Shown piece by piece: positions 1 to 9,300 of a stretch of DNA of 40,354 nucleotides. Every line of letters begins with the position of its first letter. The first letter of the stretch is position 1. The stretch lies in the NCBI GenBank assembly GCA_902776685.1, contig CACYRB010000013.1, positions 1 through 40,354 on the forward strand. Direction: 5' to 3'. The stretch is from an uncultured Prevotellaceae bacterium. Its GTDB lineage: Bacteria > Bacteroidota > Bacteroidia > Bacteroidales > Bacteroidaceae. Under the pieces are notes generated by a model that made no database searches, was not told where the DNA came from, and was given only the letters and a program-made list of their open reading frames with translations. Made by a program: the position numbers and the translations under genes.

Positions 1-8
1 TATAATCC

Positions 9-50
9 GTGCCGCTCACAGGTCATACCCTGGAGCGGCACTTTTCTTTT
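9..50 (+). terminator. Rho-independent terminator at the left edge
   Basis: A perfect 9-bp stem (gtgccgctc at 9-17 with gagcggcac at 33-41) with a 15-nt loop is followed directly by ttttctttt. It presumably ends a gene lying before the window. This GC-stem plus T-run is of the classic Firmicute or proteobacterial kind. Confidence 0.8.
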
Positions 51-109
51 CGTGGAAATATCCAAAAAGCGGATGATAATTTTATCACATATTACCATTG
101 TGTTTTTTC

Positions 110-138
110 TTGACCTTATTCTACCTATATTTTATAGA
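110..138 (+). promoter_or_regulatory. Sigma-70-like promoter candidate
   Basis: TTGACC at 110-115 and TATAGA at 133-138 are separated by 17 nt, a good -35/-10 pair, giving a leader of about 90 nt before the gene at 234. This differs from the TAnnTTTG boxes used elsewhere in the window and supports a separate origin for the first 2.3 kb. The call rests on motif match only. Confidence 0.4.
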
Positions 139-233
139 ATGTCATCAGATAAGAAAATCAAAGAAACAGCGTATCTTTGATCCGGATCCTGTGCCCATTG
201 TCAATATTATCTTGATTATCGGAGGAAAAATGC

Positions 234-1418
234 ATGGCTTACAAACTTGATACCGAAGTCCTTTACCAGGGAACCACTCCGCAGGGAATCATCCGGAATC
301 CCGAATCGCCGGCCATCTATCCTGCAAGCGCCTATATTCTTGAAAACAGAGAAGATTATATGTTTGCGGATAAAGGCGGCAGATACTACTATAACAGAAC
401 CGCAAACCCGAACCGGGATGAACTGGGCGCCGCGATTTCCTTTCTGGAGAAGGGCGAGAAAACGCTGATCTGTTCTTCCGGCATGGCGGCCATTTCCACC
501 GTCCTGCTCTCGCTGCTGAAATGCGGAGATCATATCGTCATGAGCAAAGCGATTTACGGAGAGACGATTGAGCTCGCAGAGATGATCCTCCCCGGCTTTG
601 GTATTGAAGTCAGCTTTGTGGACTTTACCAACCTTGAAGAGGTGAAAGCGGCGGTACGGAAGAATACAAAAATGTTCTATACCGAGATCATTGCAAATCC
701 CCTGACTCTGGTCACAGACCTGGAAGCAATTACCGCAGTTGCCAGAGAGAAAAACATTCTCACGGTTGTTGACAGCACCTTTACCACGCCGTTTGTCTAC
801 CGTCCGCTTGAGCACGGAGCCGATCTGGTTCTGCACAGCATGACGAAGTATTTCGGGGGGCACAGTGATATCACAGGTGGTTCTTTGACGGCCTCGGGAG
901 CGCTGATTGATCGGATCTATCCCAAATACCTGCTGCTTGGCTGCTGCCTGGACCCTGTCACATCCTGGATGACGCTTCGATCAATCAAGACCATGAGTAT
1001 GCGTGTACGGGCTCAAAACCAGAATGCCATCCTGATCGCTCAGGCTCTGGCTAAAGATCCTCATGTGAAGGCGGTCTATCATCCAAGCCTTCCCGAGCAT
1101 CCGCATCATGATCTGGCGTCCCGGATGTTTGACACAGACTACGGATATGGGGCCATGCTGAGCTTCCGCATTGAAGATAAGCGTGAGAAAGTGGACAGAT
1201 TCATGGAGAGCCTGAAGCTGATTTGCTATCTTGGAACCCTTGGCGGCATTCGCACAACCTTCACGCATCCCAGAACTGCATTCATAAACAATTTCTCAGC
1301 AGAAGAACTGGACCGTATGGGCCTTGCGGAGGGACTGATCCGAATCTCGGTAGGCGCGGAAGACAGCCGCGATCTGATCGAGGATCTTCTGCAGGCGCTC
1401 GCCGCCCTGGATAGCTGA
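234..1418 (+). CDS. PLP-dependent trans-sulfuration enzyme (cystathionine gamma-synthase / methionine gamma-lyase family)
   Basis: The 394-residue protein has the full Cys/Met-metabolism PLP-enzyme layout (family length 380-400). Visible features are the R-Y-Y-Y-N-R-T-x-N-P motif near residues 50-59, the phosphate-binding SSGMAA at 81-86, the cofactor Asp at 180 (VVDSTF) and the Schiff-base Lys205 in HSMTKYFGGHSD. The family makes or breaks C-S bonds in cystathionine, methionine or homocysteine, and sequence alone does not settle which reaction. The start is fixed by GGAGG at 221-225, 8 nt before ATG; an ATG at 230 is out of frame. The next gene is a YkvI-like permease, suggesting an amino-acid uptake and breakdown unit. 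The SD, promoter and codon style look Firmicute-like, unlike the rest of the window. Confidence 0.9.
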   Translation: MAYKLDTEVLYQGTTPQGIIRNPESPAIYPASAYILENREDYMFADKGGRYYYNRTANPNRDELGAAISFLEKGEKTLICSSGMAAISTVLLSLLKCGDHIVMSKAIYGETIELAEMILPGFGIEVSFVDFTNLEEVKAAVRKNTKMFYTEIIANPLTLVTDLEAITAVAREKNILTVVDSTFTTPFVYRPLEHGADLVLHSMTKYFGGHSDITGGSLTASGALIDRIYPKYLLLGCCLDPVTSWMTLRSIKTMSMRVRAQNQNAILIAQALAKDPHVKAVYHPSLPEHPHHDLASRMFDTDYGYGAMLSFRIEDKREKVDRFMESLKLICYLGTLGGIRTTFTHPRTAFINNFSAEELDRMGLAEGLIRISVGAEDSRDLIEDLLQALAALDS

Positions 1419-1563
1419 GTGTTGCAGCTGACTGCACCTTTTATCGCAACTACGTGAGAAAGGAGGATTATCGCGCAATCCGGAGAGCAGCGGCAGTCAC
1501 CAGATAAACGATATCACAGCAACGAGATCACCGTATTCAATCATTCATTTCAAGGAGAATACA

Positions 1564-2304
1564 ATGAAAAATAAAATCAATTGGAAATCGGTCTTTACCG
1601 TAATGGGCGCCATCCTGGCATTTAACATCGGTACCGGATTTGCAACCGGACAGGAAGTCATGCAATACTTCTCGGTCTTCGGCTGGTGGTCCATTCTTAC
1701 CGGCGTGGCGTTTGCCGCCACGATGGCAATCGGTATTTACTGCTTTGCCTCCGCATCAGAAAAATACAATCTCACCAATGGAGAACAGGTTCTCAAATAC
1801 TATCTGGGGAATGTGCTGGGAACCATCATCAATTACTTTTATATCTTCTACCTCTACATGTGCGTCATCGTGATGTACTCCGGCGCGGCATCTGCTCTCA
1901 ATGAGCAGTATGGAGCCCCCATGTGGGTTGGCGCAGCGATCATTGCCGGGCTCTGCTGCGTCACCAGCCTGTTTGGCCTGAAGAACATTGTCAATATCAT
2001 CAGCAAGATCGGGCCCGTTTTGATTCTTATCGCGTTAGGGATCTCCCTCATTGCCTTAATTCAGGGCATCATCAGCGGCAGCCTCAGTGAGGGTGCAAGG
2101 CTGGTCGCAGCAGGCGAAATTGAGCACATGAAAGCCTCCAACAGCTGGCTCATTGCCGGTATTATCCTGGCCACCAGCACGATCCTGTGGTATCCGAACT
2201 TCGCCGTTGAACTCAAGCAGGAGCACAGCATGAAGAACCTGATGATCGGCCAGACCATCGGCAACAGCCTGGTCGGCATCGGCGTGGCGCTGTTCGGCAT
2301 AGTG
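1564..2304 (+). CDS. YkvI-like membrane transporter, 3' end missing at a junction
   Basis: About 247 residues are recognisable. GTGFATGQEVMQYF near residues 22-35 matches the GAGFASGQE motif of the YkvI family (uncharacterised LeuT-fold permeases), and several hydrophobic helices follow. AAGGAG at 1552-1557 sits 6 nt before ATG. After roughly residue 245 (GIGVALFGIVAE) the reading frame stays open to 3012, but it then runs antisense through the kinase gene and reads as low-complexity Val/Glu/His-rich text, so that part is spurious. The natural protein should carry further helices. The break can only be placed between about 2250 and 2320. Its substrate is unknown; the trans-sulfuration neighbour hints at an amino acid. 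Confidence 0.75.
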
Positions 2305-2934
2305 GCGGAACAGCAGTTCGGAAAAGTGTTTGGGTCCCCACATGCGTTTGAGGTTGTCGAGTCCGGTCGGCATGTCGACGGGTCCGAAGTGCATGCGGTT
2401 GGTGTCGACCAGCGAGAAGTGGTATTGTCCGTCGTCGTCACAGTAAAAGAGGATGTTTCCGGGGGTGAAGTCTTTGTGCATGATGCCTTTCTCGTGCATC
2501 GTGGCGGCAAAGGCGGCGAGCTGTGCGGCGAGCTCTTCGTAGCTGCCCTCGGGAGCGTCGGCCACCTCGTAGAGCGTGTGGCCGTAGTCGCACTGAACAC
2601 TGACGAAATAGGTGTAGCCCAGCAGACCGCAATGGCGCTCCTCGATGTAGGCGATGGGCTCGGGCGTGTCGATGCCGTTCTGCAACAGCTGTTGCGGATA
2701 TTCGTAGGCCCGTTGTCCCTTCGGCTTGCGCAGTCCCAGCGAGTAGACGAGGCGGTTGAGGCCGTGCGGCACATGGTAGCGCTTCACGTTCACTGCCGTG
2801 CCGTCGGGCGCCTGCATCACCTTGATGGTGTTGCGCAGGTGGTAAATCTCTTCGCCCTGACCGTCGAATATCTCGGGAATCTGTTCGACGAATGTCTGCA
2901 AGTGCTCGTATTTCGGATTGATGGTGATGTCCAT
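2305..2934 (-). CDS. Lipopolysaccharide kinase (InaA/WaaP-like) family protein, C-terminus missing
   Basis: About 210 residues of a small protein-kinase-like fold remain. The catalytic loop IMHKDFTPGN has H153, D155 and N160, and a metal-binding Asp is in SLVDTNRM (D177). The family includes Kdo and heptose kinases that phosphorylate the inner LPS core on the cytoplasmic side, and relatives of unknown target. The gene follows the LpxL-like acyltransferase by 32 bp on the same strand, after the MsbA-like exporter, so a lipid A or core role is likely (inferred). The last few tens of residues are lost at the junction near 2300; the frame continues into foreign sequence to 2056. The exact final native codon cannot be fixed, because residues such as FRHYAEQR could still be native. 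Confidence 0.75.
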
Positions 2935-2975
2935 TTTCAGTCTTCAGTTTTCAGTTTTTCACCTTTTCAACCTTT
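2935..2975 (-). repeat. Short heptad repeat between two genes
   Basis: Read on the minus strand, the spacer and the end of the upstream gene contain degenerate 7-nt units of the type aactgaa / gtgaaag. This belongs to the same purine-rich heptad family seen at 11734, 15406, 22577, 22643 and 39202. Confidence 0.5.
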
Positions 2976-3890
2976 CACTCTTCTTATGGCTTTTCCGTTC
3001 ACCACTTCGTAGAGGCGGTCGAACTCTTCGCGGGTGCGCTTCCAGCGGTTGTGGCTCCAGAGGTAGTATTCGGGCTGTCGGCGGATGGTCTGCTCCAGCA
3101 TTTCGAAGAACCTTCGGGTGATGCCGAACTCCTCCATCTCGTTGGGAGTTTTCGTGATGAGGTGGTAGGTGCAGGTGTAGTAGCCACGGTGCGGACGAGA
3201 CATCTCAACGTAGAACACGGCATCGTTCATCTTGCGCATGATGCGCTCGGCACCGGTGAACACACCTGTGTCGTGGTTGAGGAACGGTAGCCATAGGTGG
3301 ATGTTCTCCCACTTCGGTCCCTGGTCGCTGATGTAGCCGAAGAGCGACATGGTGCCCTCGCGCTTGAAGTTGAGCAGATAGCGCAGGATGTCGTTCTTGG
3401 GGACGGGCACGCCACCCACGCAGGAACGGATGTCGCGAAACACCTGGTCGAACGCTGCGTTGCGCAGGGGTTTGTAGATGAGTCCCACCTTGCGTATCTC
3501 GGGCAGACCGATGCCCACGCACGACAGCCACTCCCAGTTGCCGTAGTGTCCGAGAATGGCAGCCGCATTCTGTCCCTCGCGGAAGCAGGCCTCAATCTCG
3601 TCGCTGTTGGTGATGGTGAAACGGCGTTCCAGTTCCTCGCGACTGATGGTGAGCAGCTTCACCGCCTCGAAGAAATAGTCGCAGAACCAGCGATAGAACT
3701 TCCGTTCAATCTGCTTGATTTCCGTGAGCGACTTCTCGGGGAACGACGTCGTGAGGTTGCGTCTGACGATGCCGCGCCGATAGCGCAGCACGTAGTAGAG
3801 CACTACGTATTCGAAGTCGGAAATGCAGTAGAGTGCCCGCAGCGGCAGGCGCGAGAGCAGTCGGAAGAAAAAGACGATCAGTTGTGTCAT
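2967..3890 (-). CDS. LpxL/HtrB-family lysophospholipid acyltransferase
   Basis: The 307-residue protein starts with a hydrophobic anchor (residues 3-35) and carries the catalytic HX4E motif of the family at H115-E120 (GHYGNWEW). A basic motif (YKPLRN) and a ISDQGPKW block follow, as in late lipid A acyltransferases. The family adds secondary acyl chains to lipid A precursors at the inner membrane. Its length is the family norm. It lies 36 bp downstream of the MsbA-like exporter gene and 32 bp upstream of the kinase-like gene on the same strand, consistent with one lipid A or outer-membrane lipid operon. Ornithine-lipid or other lipid substrates cannot be excluded. Confidence 0.87.
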   Translation of the reverse strand: MTQLIVFFFRLLSRLPLRALYCISDFEYVVLYYVLRYRRGIVRRNLTTSFPEKSLTEIKQIERKFYRWFCDYFFEAVKLLTISREELERRFTITNSDEIEACFREGQNAAAILGHYGNWEWLSCVGIGLPEIRKVGLIYKPLRNAAFDQVFRDIRSCVGGVPVPKNDILRYLLNFKREGTMSLFGYISDQGPKWENIHLWLPFLNHDTGVFTGAERIMRKMNDAVFYVEMSRPHRGYYTCTYHLITKTPNEMEEFGITRRFFEMLEQTIRRQPEYYLWSHNRWKRTREEFDRLYEVVNGKAIRRVKG

Positions 3891-3926
3891 ATCATGTTGA
3901 AACGTTGTAAAGTTGAGGGCTTTGGT

Positions 3927-5753
3927 CTATGCCTGCATGTCGTGCAGCTTGTGATAGTAGCCGTCGCGAGCCATGAGCTCGTCGTGGGTGCCGCGCTCCA
4001 CAATCTCGCCTTCGTGGAGCACGCAGATCTCGTCGGCGTTCTTGATGGTCGAGAGTCGGTGGGCGATAGCCACGGTGGTGCGCGTCTTCATCAGTCGTTC
4101 GAGTGCATCCTGCACCAGACGCTCGCTCTCGGTGTCGAGGGCCGAGGTAGCTTCGTCGAGGATGAGGATAGGCGGATTCTTCAGGATGGCACGGGCTATC
4201 GAGACACGCTGACGCTGTCCGCCCGACAGTCGCGAGCCGCGGTCGCCGATGTTGGTGTCGTAGCCCTGCTCGGTCTGCATGATGAAGTCGTGGGCGTTGG
4301 CAATCTTCGCCGCCTCGACGATGGCAACCTCACTGGGGGTGAGACTGCCAAACGCAATGTTATTTTTGAACGTGTCGTTGAAGAGGATGGCTTCCTGATT
4401 GACGTTGCCGATGAGCTGGCGCAGGTCGTGCAGACCCAGTTCCTTGACGTTGATGCCATCGATGAGCACCTCGCCCTCCTGCACGTCGTAGTAGCGCGGA
4501 ATGAGGTCGACGAGCGTAGACTTGCCCGAGCCCGACTGCCCGACCAGTGCCACGGTCATGCCCTTCGGTATGGTGAGGTTGATGTTTTTCAGCACCCACT
4601 GCTCGCCATACTTGAACGACACGTTGCGGAACTCAATCTGGTGTTCGAACGATGCGATGTGCTTCGGGTGTTCGGGTTCCTTGATGGCCACCTCGGCCTG
4701 CAGAATCTTGTCGACACGTTCCATCGAGGCGAGACCTTTCGGAATGTTGTAGCCGGCCTTCGAAAACTCTTTGAGCGGGTTGATGATGCTGTAGAGAATG
4801 ACCATGTAGTAGATGAACACGGGACCCGACAGGCTCTGGTTGTTCAGCACGAGCACGCCGCCGAACCACAGCACGATGACAATCATCAGCGTGCCGAGGA
4901 ACTCCGACATGGGGTGGGCCATCGACTGACGGATGTTCACACGCATAATGTCGTTGCGGTAGGCCGAGTTGATGCGGTCGAAACGTTCGTTCATCATCCC
5001 TTCGGCGCAGAAGGCCTTGATGATGCGCAGTCCGCCGAGCGTTTCCTCTACCTGGCTCATCGTGTCGCTCCAGAGGGCTTGTGCCTTGATGCTCTTCTGC
5101 TTCAGCTTGCGGCCTACGAAGCCCATGAACCATCCAAAGATGGGAACGAAGACGAGGGTGAACAGTGTGAGCTGCCACGACACGACAACGAGCGTGGCGA
5201 AGTAGACGAGGATGAGGATGGGGTTCTTGAACAGCATGTCGAGGCTCGACATGATGCTTGTCTCAATCTCCTGCACGTCGCCGCTCATGCGGGCGATGAT
5301 GTCGCCCTTGCGCTCTTCGGAGAAGAACCCGAGCGAGAGCGAGTTGATTTTCTGGTAGAGCTGGTTGCGGATGTCGCGCACCACACCTGTCCGAATGGGG
5401 ATGATGGTGGCCGACGACAAGAAGTAGGCCCCTGTCTTCAGGAAAGTCAGGAAGGCCAGCACCAGTCCGATGATGAGCAGGGTGGTGGTGGCACCTGTGG
5501 CGGCGATGAGCTGGTTCACGTAGTAGTTCATGTTGTTCATCACCACCTCGTCCACGTGTGCCCAGTCCCATGCCATCAGCTGGGTAGCACTCTCGGCGTC
5601 GCCCGTCTTGAACAGGATGTTGAGCATGGGCACGAGCGACATGAACGAGAAGATGTTGAGGATGGCCGACAGAATGTTGAAGACGACCGACAGCACAAGA
5701 TACTTCTTGTATGGCGGTATGAATCGGCGCAATACTTGTATAAATTCTTTCAT
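3927..5753 (-). CDS. MsbA-like ABC exporter (fused membrane and ATPase domains)
   Basis: A 608-residue half-transporter: the N-terminal six-helix membrane domain (about residues 10-330) is followed by an ATPase with Walker A GQSGSGKST near 400-408, signature LSGGQRQR near 508, Walker B ILILDEATSALD near 525 and the switch His in AIAHRLS. The family exports lipids or glycolipids; MsbA flips lipid A. The next gene encodes an LpxL-like acyltransferase, which favours a lipid A substrate (inferred). The open frame extends ten codons upstream to 5783, but those codons lie in the 66-bp repeat, so ATG at 5753 (MKEFIQVLRRF) is chosen. The leader holds three hairpin units. Confidence 0.9.
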   Translation of the reverse strand: MKEFIQVLRRFIPPYKKYLVLSVVFNILSAILNIFSFMSLVPMLNILFKTGDAESATQLMAWDWAHVDEVVMNNMNYYVNQLIAATGATTTLLIIGLVLAFLTFLKTGAYFLSSATIIPIRTGVVRDIRNQLYQKINSLSLGFFSEERKGDIIARMSGDVQEIETSIMSSLDMLFKNPILILVYFATLVVVSWQLTLFTLVFVPIFGWFMGFVGRKLKQKSIKAQALWSDTMSQVEETLGGLRIIKAFCAEGMMNERFDRINSAYRNDIMRVNIRQSMAHPMSEFLGTLMIVIVLWFGGVLVLNNQSLSGPVFIYYMVILYSIINPLKEFSKAGYNIPKGLASMERVDKILQAEVAIKEPEHPKHIASFEHQIEFRNVSFKYGEQWVLKNINLTIPKGMTVALVGQSGSGKSTLVDLIPRYYDVQEGEVLIDGINVKELGLHDLRQLIGNVNQEAILFNDTFKNNIAFGSLTPSEVAIVEAAKIANAHDFIMQTEQGYDTNIGDRGSRLSGGQRQRVSIARAILKNPPILILDEATSALDTESERLVQDALERLMKTRTTVAIAHRLSTIKNADEICVLHEGEIVERGTHDELMARDGYYHKLHDMQA

Positions 5754-5760
5754 CAGTTGA

Positions 5761-5976
5761 ATGACAGTGCAAGTCGAATACAATCGAGCTTGCTCGAAAT
5801 TGTTGAGACGCAGCCTGTCTTATTTAATGACAGTGCAAGTCGAATACAATCGAGCTTGCTCGAAATTGTTGAGACGCAGCCTGTCTTATTTAAATTTTCT
5901 GCAAAAATTTTGCAAACGAGCGCAAAAGGAGCTTGCTCCAATTTTGCCGAGTGAAGTTAAATTTTCTGCAAAATTA
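5761..5976 (-). repeat. Three 66/67-bp hairpin units in the msbA leader
   Basis: Two identical 66-bp copies lie at 5761-5826 and 5827-5892. A diverged third follows at about 5893-5960. Each can fold: the apex CGAGC-TT-GCTCG (copies 1 and 2) becomes GGAGC-TT-GCTCC in copy 3, and the outer arms GACAG/CTGTC close the stem in copies 1 and 2. Copy 3 is bracketed by taaattttctgcaaaa at 5891 and 5958. The same unit occurs before glf at 11373. This 317-bp gap holds no gene. Confidence 0.85.
5969..5976 (-). promoter_or_regulatory. Bacteroidetes -7 box candidate for the msbA operon
   Basis: Read on the minus strand this is TAATTTTG, matching TAnnTTTG. It lies outside the three repeat units, so a transcript from here would carry about 210 nt of leader including all three hairpins. 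Confidence 0.45.
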
Positions 5977-6010
5977 TACAAAATATTTGAGCGGACAAAG
6001 AAAACGAGCA

Positions 6011-6046
6011 AAAACGTGGTATCCCGAGAGGAGGATACCACGTTTT
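6011..6046 (-). terminator. Terminator after the small peptide gene
   Basis: A 14-bp stem (6011-6024 with 6033-6046; core acgtggtatcc / ggataccacgt) is flanked by A and T runs on both sides, so it can act in both directions. It ends the minus-strand unit 9952-6071. Confidence 0.75.
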
Positions 6047-6070
6047 TTTACTTTTTTACTTTTTCACTTT

Positions 6071-6250
6071 TTACTCTTCTTCGTCCCAGAGGTTTTTCTT
6101 GCCGAGGCCTTGGTTCCAAGGGTCGTCGGCACCAGTGGTGGGATCGTCTTCGAGAATCACATCGCCGTTCAGCGTGGCGTTGAGCAGCTGGCCCTCGCTG
6201 TTGAGTGCAAGCCACTTCATACTTGGAATGATATATGCTTTCTTGTTCAT
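6071..6250 (-). CDS. Small Prevotella-type peptide of unknown function (59 aa)
   Basis: The chosen start ATG at 6250 gives MNKKAYIIPSMKWLALNSEG, matching the pattern of short Bacteroidales proteins (MKK.YI.PS...) with a polar, acidic C-terminus (ILEDDPTTGADDPW...LWDEEE). The frame also opens at 6298 (75 aa), but those extra residues do not fit the pattern. It lies 69 bp downstream of the 1210-residue secreted protein on the same strand and is followed by a strong terminator, so it probably shares that transcript. I know of no established function. No cysteines follow the presumed start, and no recognised lanthipeptide or lasso partners are present. Confidence 0.6.
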   Translation of the reverse strand: MNKKAYIIPSMKWLALNSEGQLLNATLNGDVILEDDPTTGADDPWNQGLGKKNLWDEEE

Positions 6251-6319
6251 AATCGTAATATCTGACATATTAACAAAATAACATTTTTTCTTATTCAAGT
6301 TTTTCCAGCTTCGCTTGCA

Positions 6320-9300
6320 TTACTTCACTACCACTTTCTTTCCGCCCATGATGTAGACACCATGCTGCGGCTTGTTGACCTTGCGGCCCTGGAGGTCGTA
6401 GATGTTGCCTGTGGTCTCGATGATTTCGCCGTCGATGCCGATGATGCCGGTCGACTGGCCGTCGATGGTGAACGTTGCATCCTTGGCACCGCTGCCCGTG
6501 CTTGCGGGGAAGTAAGCGCGGAAGCCCTTAATCTGTCCGGCAGTCGTGACAGCCAGAATCTTGTTGCCTGCGGCTACGAGCTTGTCGCCTACGGCAACAT
6601 CCTGCGGGTCGTAAGAACCAACGAAGTATTCATCGCCGTATGCGAGCGGAGCAGAAATCTTGTCTTTCAGCACATAGGTTGCGGGAGCGTCGGCGGTCGG
6701 CTTGATGAGGTAAGCAATACCGGCAGCAATCTCGGTTGCGCTCTGGAAAGAGTAGTTGTTCTGTTCAGCATCGTAGTTGCTCAGCTGTGCCACCTGCGTG
6801 CCTTCGCCGAAGGTTGCGGCAATCTCTTCGCCAGTCATCGGGAACGGCAGATAGATAGTATTCCAGGTTTCTTTCACGAGCGGACGGGCGAGGCGCACGG
6901 TCTTCACGGCACCACCAGTCTGCGTAATCTTGTCGAAGTTGTCGCTCTTCGTCTCGTCGAGCATGAGGTCGGTGCCGAGGCAGATGAGGCGGAAGTTATC
7001 GACAACCACCCAGTCGCCGCCAGGAGCGTTTTCGCGTTCTTTCATCACACCGATGACGAGTTTTCCGTCTTCGCCGACCTCGATGTCAAGCTGGTTGCCG
7101 GCATAGAGACCCAGCTCGAACCACTCTGTGGCTTGTCCCGGGCTGTCGGGCATTTCGCCGACCTCACTGTTACGACCCAGACCTGGAGCCTTGTTAACCT
7201 CGGTCAGGATGTTGGGCAGCAATACGGCTGTTGCGTCGGCAGCAGCAGAATAGTTCTCTTTGTAGTCGCCAGTGTAAGCATAGAGGCGTGCATAAGATAC
7301 GGGTGTTGCGGCATTGGCCACTTGGTTCTCGAAGTTGCCGTCGCGATAGTAACCCTGTACGGTGACACGATACTTGCCAGGCTTAAGGCCTGTGAGCACC
7401 TGATAGCCGTTTGACTTGTTGCCTGCGTTCCAGTTTTCCAGGGCGAAGTCGGGGAATTGGTCGCCCCAGCGGCCGATGCCTTGCCAGAGGTCGGTCTCCC
7501 ACTTCGTTGCGCTGGCGCCCTTGATGTAGTAAGAGGCGTCGACAGGATTGTCGGCAGTCGCTTTCTCGAGCAGTGCGTCGCGGTCTTCCTTGGTCACGAG
7601 AATCCATTGTGCCACCTCGGCGTTGAGGTCTCCCCACCAGCAGTCGACAGTGTTGAAACGTGTGGATCCGGAATCGTCGAGCCATGTGTTGGGGCTGAAT
7701 GCCATACCACGGTTCTCGTCGCTCTGGTGTACGATGTTGTAGACACCTTCCTTGCCTGCAACGGGTTTGAACTTCCATACATGCTGGTCGTCGGTGTCGA
7801 CGAAACCGTCGGGATTGGTGTACTTGCCACCGCTGGTGAGCGTGAGGTTGTGGAAGACGAATGCGTCGTCGCTGCCACTGCGTTCGAGGGTGACGAGCAG
7901 ACCCGGCATACCTACAGCAGAGTGGGTGCCCCACCATGAGCCATGCTGGAAGAACATCTTTGTACCTACGTTGTAGAAATAGTATGACTTTCCGGCTTCG
8001 GGCGCATTGCCTTCAAACTGAGCGTCGAGAGTTTCCATGTGGAGGAAGCGGCGCTCGTTGCGCAGAGCTTCGAGGGTGCTGCTGTATGCAGCGGGGTCGG
8101 TACCGTTGACCACGAAGTCTTCGGCTGCGCTGGTGTTGATGCCTTCAGCCTGTGCCAGCGGGATGGTCTGTTCCATATTGGTGTCGTCGATAGCCTTGGC
8201 TGCGTCGAGCGCTTGCTTGAGGGCCGAGGTCTTGGCTATCAGCTCATCCGGGTCGGTAGAGGTTCGGGCTGCTATGGCCTCACTCAGGGCGGTGTCGAAG
8301 TTGCTCTGCAGGATGTCGGTGGTGTTGCCGTTGAATGCCTCGGCATCAGCAATGGCTTTGTTCAGAGCGTCTAAGTACTCTGATACATCCACCTGTACCG
8401 GACCGAGATAACTCAGACGGAACTTGTCGGCACATACCCATGCTTTTCCCGAAGCACCTTCCACCTTCACACCGATTTTCAAAGTACCATCGATAACGGT
8501 CACAGGTACTTCTACGTAGAAAGCCTCGTCGTTGTTAGCCACAGTGTAGCAAAACTGGTTGACACCATCAATGGTGAAGGTACCATCAAGGTTCTTCGAG
8601 TGGAAGTGAGCTTGCTCAGCAGTGCCTTGCCAAGAGTAAAGAGAAGGAAGGTTCACTTGTTCGTCGTTAGCGAAAAGCCAGCCGAAGTTGGGTAAATTTC
8701 CATTATTGTAGGCATTTAGGTTCTCAACGCTGATACCATCGTGTCCTGTAGGACTGTACATGGCTCGTGCCGAGAGGATATATTTACCATTGGGCACATT
8801 GTTGATAGTTTGAGTCAGAGTCATGTTGGAGAGTCCCCAAGTTTCGAAGACTGCATTCTTAGAGTTGACACCAAAGTCAAAGCGGCCACTGTTCCATGCG
8901 ACATTGTTTGAGCCAGCCAGAGTCCAGTAAGCAGTTTTGCGTGTGTCCTCTTGTGCGAAATCGTTGGCACGAATCATCCATGTGGCATCGCGCGGATCGG
9001 TCTCCGTAGCGGTGGCCATGTAGTCGAGACGTCCCTGACGGGAAACAATCTGCCATGTGTGATTCTCCCCAGCATTGTTGCGGGTGATGTAGAAGTCGGG
9101 CGCGGCCGTTGCACGCAGGAATTGATTGTCGCTCTTGATGCGATAGGCGTTGCTCACACCGTCCACCTCGACTGGTTCAAAGGTCCAGATTGTCACGGGA
9201 TCCCATGTGTCGAGATACTGGTTTCCGCCGTTCACGCTCTCGTTGTGGGCGAATTTCGGGTTGATTTGCCAACCGTTACCGTTGGCTTTCAGTTCAACGT

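Noticed and set aside
172..179. TATCTTTG in the leader of the trans-sulfuration gene, as a Bacteroidetes -7 box
   Set aside because: It lies in the Firmicute-like part, is not followed by the usual gca, and a good sigma-70 pair lies upstream; probably chance.
2305..3012. Continuation of the YkvI-like frame to 3012
   Set aside because: The family similarity ends near 2304, and the remainder is antisense to the kinase and acyltransferase genes; it is open only by chance after the junction.
5754..5783. Ten extra N-terminal residues of MsbA
   Set aside because: They are encoded by the 66-bp repeat and absent from the family; ATG 5753 fits.
3297..5954. 885-codon open frame on the plus strand
   Set aside because: It lies antisense to the acyltransferase and MsbA genes, and reads as Val/Asp/Glu/His-rich low complexity, a shadow of GC-biased codons.
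6071..6250. Lanthipeptide or lasso-peptide precursor
   Set aside because: No cysteine in the presumed peptide and no modifying enzymes nearby.
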